This document shows, piece by piece, positions 6,262-9,362 of a DNA stretch of 9,362 nt. The notes under the pieces were generated by a model. The model was not told the origin of the DNA, made no database searches, and worked only from the letters and a program-made list of their open reading frames with translations. The position numbers and the translations under genes are program-made. How positions within the stretch are numbered: position 1 is the first letter of the stretch; each line of letters begins with the position of its first letter. Source of the DNA: an uncultured Corynebacterium sp. (GTDB lineage: Bacteria; Actinomycetota; Actinomycetes; Mycobacteriales; Mycobacteriaceae). The DNA lies in NCBI GenBank assembly GCA_945631445.1, contig CALZCR010000033.1, forward strand, positions 1 through 9,362, written 5' to 3'.

Positions 6262-6272
6262 TATTCGTCTCC

Positions 6273-6289
6273 CGACTGGCCGGAAGTCG
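6273..6289. promoter_or_regulatory. Candidate LysR operator upstream of the PBP gene
   Basis: CGACT-N7-AGTCG is an interrupted palindrome centred at 6281, about 55 nt before the expected transcription start. LysR-type activators usually hold their recognition site around there. It does not display the classical T-N11-A form. Related AGTC/GACT half-sites occur before lysR (4394-4398, 4417-4421), and GACTGG is present at both places. Confidence 0.35.
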
Positions 6290-6322
6290 TGCGGGAACGT
6301 GGTCGCGGTGAGCCCGTGGGCC

Positions 6323-6337
6323 TAATCTCATCCGGCA
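6323..6337 (+). promoter_or_regulatory. -10 box of the PBP gene promoter, leaderless
   Basis: TAATCT (6323-6328) is followed by 8 nt and the ATG at 6337, the same geometry as the lysR promoter. No consensus -35 is present at 16-18 nt, which would suit a promoter that depends on an activator. No Shine-Dalgarno precedes the ATG. Confidence 0.6.
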
Positions 6338-8118
6338 TGACCACCCGCACCACTGTCCGTGTCTCCGCCCTGCTCGCCGCTACGGCGCTCGCGCTCTCCT
6401 CCTGCACCGTGCCCTGGTTCCGGGACGCGGTGGACGAGTTCGTCGCCGCCTTCAACGCCGGTGACGACGCCGGTGCCGCCACACTCAGCGACGATCCCGC
6501 CCGGGCCGCAGCCGACCTGGAGCAGCTGCGCGCGGGCATCGGCGGGACCAGCGTGGAACTGGACGCCGGCGGCGAGGAGGGCGAGGAGGACGGCGCCACC
6601 GAGATCACCGCCACCTGGACCGTCCCGAATGGCGATGAGTCCACCACCACCGGGACGATCACCCTCTCCGAACAGGACAGCGACCTCATCACCTGGGACA
6701 AGCGGATCTTCTCCACGGAGCTGAACGGGGACAGCCGCTTCCTCTACTCCGACGACAAGACCTTCACTCTGCCGGTGACCGACCGCAACGGCACCGACAT
6801 CCTGTCCTGGACACCTGTCACCGTCGTCTCCGCGGGCCCGGAGCTGATCCCGCGGGCCGGGGAGATCGCCGCCGCCGTCCGCCCGGTCGTGCCGACCTCC
6901 ACCGCCGAATCCGTCACCGCCCAGATCGAGTCCGGGGACGGCTCCCCGGTGGGGCTGTTCACCCTCCGAGAGCGGGACTTCGCCGTGATGGGGGACGCCC
7001 TGCGGGCGATCGAGGGACTGGACCTGCGGGAGGAGGGCCGCATGCTCGGCCCCACCCGGGACACCGCCTCCCCGGTGGACGGCGGCCTGCGCGACTACTG
7101 GTCGGAGAAGATCACGGCCGACGCCGGCTGGACCCTCCAGGCCACCTCCCCCACCGGCACGACCATCCTGGGGCAGGTGGAACCGGCGGAGAGCGAGCCC
7201 GTGCGCACCACGATGGACCTCGGGGTGCAGACGGCCGCGATGCGGGCCCTGGAGCCGATCGAGCAGCCCGCGGCGATCGTCGCCCTCAGCGCCTCCACCG
7301 GCGGGGTCATCGCCGTCGCGCAGAACGACGCCGCCGACGCCCTCGGCCCCGTCTCGCTGAGCGGGCTGTACCCGCCCGGCTCCACCTTCAAGACGGTGAC
7401 CACCGCCGCCGCCCTCGAACGCGGCACCGTGGTACCCGACTCCACCGTCGCCTGCCCCGCCACCGCGGAGATCGACGGCCGCGTCATCCCCAACGACGGC
7501 AACTTCGCCCTCGGGGACGTCTCCATGACGCAGGCCTTCGCCCAGTCCTGCAACACCACCCAGGGTTTCATCTCCCAGGATCTGGAGCCGGACGACATGA
7601 GGAACACGGCGGCGCGCCTCGGGCTGGGCGTGGACTTCACCGCGCCCGGCATGACCACGGTGACCGGCTCCGTCCCCGTCACCGAGCCCGGCGCGGCCCG
7701 GGTGGAGGCCGCCATCGGCCAGGGCGAGGTCCTCTCCTCCCCCTTCGGGCTGGCCGTCATGGAGGCCTCCCTGGGCAACAACGGCCGGATGGTGCTGCCG
7801 ACCCTGATCCAGGGTGAGGAGACCACCGCCGACCAGGACCCCGAGCCGCTCGACCCGGCGACAGTGCGGGCCCTGCGCGCGATGATGGCGGAGACGGTGG
7901 ACTCCGGGACCGCCGCCAGCCTGAGCGACATCGACGGTCTCGGCGGCAAGACCGGGACCGCGGAGGTCGGGGGCAACCGGCCCGCCCACGGCTGGTTCGC
8001 CGGCATCAAGGGTGACCTGGCGTTCTGCACCTTCGTCGCCGGGGCGGAGTCCTCGGGACCGGCGGTGGCGGCCACGGGCCGTTTCCTGCGCGATGACGCG
8101 ATGTCGGAGTGGCGCTGA
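6337..8118 (+). CDS. pbp2m: Lipoprotein class B penicillin-binding protein, PBP2m/MecA-like
   Basis: The 593-residue protein is a D,D-transpeptidase that would cross-link peptidoglycan on the outer face of the membrane. A lipoprotein signal peptide is clear: a short basic start, a hydrophobic Leu/Ala stretch, and the lipobox LSSC with lipidated Cys23. Residues of about 28-140 look like the NTF2-like MecA_N domain of low-affinity PBPs, followed by a linker/dimerisation region (about 145-310) and the transpeptidase domain (about 325-590). All catalytic motifs are intact: STFK 349-352, SCN 404-406 and KTG 538-540. ATG 6337 is chosen over GTG 6289 because it puts the signal peptide at the N-terminus and fits the leaderless promoter. 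Length and layout agree with the acquired corynebacterial PBP2m associated with beta-lactam resistance; that name rests on recall. The upstream LysR and BlaB-like genes suggest regulated expression. A housekeeping PBP is less likely, given the IS-rich setting. Confidence 0.8.
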   Translation: MTTRTTVRVSALLAATALALSSCTVPWFRDAVDEFVAAFNAGDDAGAATLSDDPARAAADLEQLRAGIGGTSVELDAGGEEGEEDGATEITATWTVPNGDESTTTGTITLSEQDSDLITWDKRIFSTELNGDSRFLYSDDKTFTLPVTDRNGTDILSWTPVTVVSAGPELIPRAGEIAAAVRPVVPTSTAESVTAQIESGDGSPVGLFTLRERDFAVMGDALRAIEGLDLREEGRMLGPTRDTASPVDGGLRDYWSEKITADAGWTLQATSPTGTTILGQVEPAESEPVRTTMDLGVQTAAMRALEPIEQPAAIVALSASTGGVIAVAQNDAADALGPVSLSGLYPPGSTFKTVTTAAALERGTVVPDSTVACPATAEIDGRVIPNDGNFALGDVSMTQAFAQSCNTTQGFISQDLEPDDMRNTAARLGLGVDFTAPGMTTVTGSVPVTEPGAARVEAAIGQGEVLSSPFGLAVMEASLGNNGRMVLPTLIQGEETTADQDPEPLDPATVRALRAMMAETVDSGTAASLSDIDGLGGKTGTAEVGGNRPAHGWFAGIKGDLAFCTFVAGAESSGPAVAATGRFLRDDAMSEWR

Positions 8119-8431
8119 GCGGACCCCATCACCCGGGCCGACGCTCACGCCGATCCCCCAAAAGTAGTATTAGTGCAGGTCAGCCCCATTCAGGGGGCGG
8201 AAGAGGACGTTCCGGACAAAAGTCCGCGATACCTCGGATGGTCACGTCAACTTCTGGGTTAAAAAAATGAGGGGTCGTTCACTGTCGGTCAACATATTCG
8301 AGAAGGTAACCCGGTGTTTTCACGGGAAGCGGGCTGACACGTGGTGAAGATACAAGGAAAGTGACCCTTGACCAGGTAAATTAGTAGTTGTTGATGTCAC
8401 AATTTGCCTGCTCGAAAGGATCACCTTCAGG
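8119..8431. other. Non-coding region between the PBP gene and the second IS1380 gene
   Basis: No convincing gene is seen in these 313 nt. There are two small hairpins: GCCCC (8184-8188) / GGGGC (8195-8199), and CGGAC-AAAA-GTCCG (8214-8227). Neither is followed by a T-tract. A run of seven A lies near 8264. TTTTCACGGG at 8317-8326 may be an IS1380 end motif. TTGACC at 8368-8373 could be a -35 for the transposase, with only a poor -10 (TGATGT, 8392-8397). The region is less GC-rich than the PBP gene, so the border of the beta-lactam module probably lies just after 8118. Confidence 0.4.
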
Positions 8432-9310
8432 GTGAAGACTACCAGCTTCCATGTCGGTACCCCCGCTCCTGCTCAACTGTGCTCGAACGCCGGACTCATG
8501 TTATTGGCCGCCACCGCCGACGCCGTCAAAGTCGCCGATGCCATCGACGTGGAACTGGCCGAGTGGCAGAACCCGAACCTGCTGCACACCACCGGACACA
8601 CCATGACCGCACTGGCCCTGGCACTGGCCCTCGGCGGGGACGACGCAGGCGATGTTGATCTCCTGGGCCCGTTGGTGGCCACCGGCCTGGTCGACCAGGT
8701 GCCGTCGCACTCCACGGTGCACCGCCGCCACAAGGAACTCGCCGACCACGACGACGAAGCTGCCGGTGCCGGCACAACCGCGGTGCTGGCCGGCATGAAA
8801 ACAGCCCGTACCGCGGCCTGGACCGCCTGCGGTGCCCGCAACCCCGCCGCCGCGGCCAGCACCGATGCTCCGTTGGTTCTGGACCTGGACGCCACGGAAA
8901 TCCTCGCCCACTCAGACAAGGAAAAAGCGGCCCCGACCTGGAAGAAGCACTACGGGTTCCACCCGCTGTGCGCGATCATCGACCACGGCGACGGGCTGAC
9001 CGGTGAACCCGCAGCCGTCCTGCTGCGTCCGGGCAACGTCGGTTCGAATACCGCCGACGACCACAAGGACGTCCTCGACCAGGCCTTGGCCGCGATCCCC
9101 AACCACGTCGATGGTCAGGAGTGGGGGAAGCGTTTGCTGATACGCACGGATGCCGCCGGCGGATCCCAGGCCTTTCTGGGACACCTCGACCAACAAGGCC
9201 TGGCGTATTCGGTGGGGTTGCCGGTGACCTGGCAGATCGGCGACATCGCCTCCACGCTCGGCGAGGGCATCAAACAAGGCATCATCCGCGCGGGCGGTAC
9301 GGTCAGCGAC
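8432..9310 (+). pseudogene. Second IS1380-family transposase, 3'-truncated by another element
   Basis: From a GTG at 8432 (AAAGGA at 8415-8420, 11 nt upstream) about 293 codons encode the N-terminal two thirds of an IS1380 transposase. It supplies the start that the copy at 3008 has lost (MKTTSFHVG onward). Both Asp motifs are present (LDLDATEI, IRTDAAGG), but homology with the first copy stops at the GTVSD segment, 9310; after a few foreign codons the frame ends at TAG (9326-9328). The Glu-containing RCEQRIRDLKD region is missing, so the protein is inactive. The two IS1380 genes have the same orientation and many amino acid differences, including a five-residue length difference near the DDEAAGAG segment. 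They are distinct elements, not recent duplicates. Confidence 0.85.
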
Positions 9311-9317
9311 ACCACTT

Positions 9318-9347
9318 TTGTCACATAGCCCGAAGGCATGTTAGAGT
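9318..9347 (+). promoter_or_regulatory. Promoter of the gene starting at 9355
   Basis: TTGTCA (9318-9323) and TAGAGT (9342-9347) are spaced by 18 nt. The -10 lies 7 nt before an ATG, so the transcript is probably leaderless. This is the best -35/-10 pair in the window. Confidence 0.55.
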
Positions 9348-9354
9348 TTGGGGC

Positions 9355-9362
9355 ATGTCGAG
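9355..9362 (+). CDS. Start of a gene cut by the window edge, probably a transposase
   Basis: Only ATG TCG and two further bases are visible. The call rests on the promoter immediately upstream and on the abrupt disruption of the IS1380 gene 45 nt earlier. The product cannot be identified. Confidence 0.3.

Larger units (their letters stand above)
9311..9362 (+). mobile_element. Edge of an unidentified insertion element (continues past the window)
   Basis: The break in the IS1380 gene at about 9310 is followed by unrelated, less GC-rich sequence carrying a promoter and a start codon pointing to the right. This is what the 5' end of an IS looks like. The family cannot be told from 52 nt; the far terminal repeat and a target duplication are outside the window. 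The first IS base may be one or two nt either side. Confidence 0.5.

Noticed and set aside
6328..8148. A 606-codon minus-strand open frame opposite the PBP gene
   Set aside because: Its translation is low complexity (Gly, Arg, Asp, His) and mirrors the GC-rich third positions of the PBP gene, which has a signal peptide and all catalytic motifs.
8184..8227. Two small hairpins after the PBP gene as an intrinsic terminator
   Set aside because: Stems of only 5 bp without T-tracts; could be chance in this composition.
3008..9310. Classical composite transposon with two identical IS1380 copies
   Set aside because: The two transposase genes differ at many residues and in length, both are truncated, and no pair of outer ends or target duplication is visible.

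Overview
The window looks like part of a resistance plasmid, or of an integrated mobile region, from a Corynebacterium-like actinobacterium. The evidence is the high GC content, GTG starts, promoters whose -10 box lies only 7-8 nt before the start codon (leaderless style), and the families present: a ParF/ParG-type partition pair, a CueP-family copper protein remnant, actinobacterial IS3 and IS1380 elements, and a lipoprotein penicillin-binding protein resembling corynebacterial PBP2m. The species is inferred from recall of these families, not proven.

Layout. Positions 1-165 hold a possible C-terminal end of an unrecognised protein. Positions 218-1257 form a plasmid partition cassette: a promoter embedded in palindromic TACAGC/GCTGTA boxes, a ParA ATPase without a DNA-binding domain, an 80-residue ribbon-helix-helix partner, and a second cluster of the same boxes downstream. 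Positions 1386-1706 (minus strand) are the 3' remnant of a cueP-like gene, cut by an apparently complete 1.3-kb IS3-family element (about 1707-3007). The right end of that element abuts an IS1380-family transposase gene that has lost its 5' end (3008-4279). The IS3 copy therefore sits between two beheaded, divergently oriented genes, which suggests an IS-mediated deletion.

Positions 4463-8118 are a compact, very GC-rich beta-lactam module on the plus strand: a LysR-type regulator, a cytoplasmic penicillin-recognising serine hydrolase overlapping it by 4 nt, and a lipoprotein class B PBP with a MecA_N/NTF2-like N-terminal region. LysR plus a non-secreted SxxK/KTG protein matches the BlaA/BlaB regulatory pair of the Streptomyces cacaoi beta-lactamase locus. 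I infer that here the pair controls a low-affinity target PBP instead of a beta-lactamase. lysR and the PBP gene each have a -10 box exactly 8 nt before their ATG.

Positions 8119-8431 are non-coding. From 8432 a second, clearly diverged IS1380 transposase gene begins; it is broken at about 9310 by the edge of another element, whose own promoter and leaderless ATG are visible before the window ends. The region is an accessory patchwork built by repeated IS insertion and deletion. The partition cassette and the beta-lactam module are the two intact functional units.
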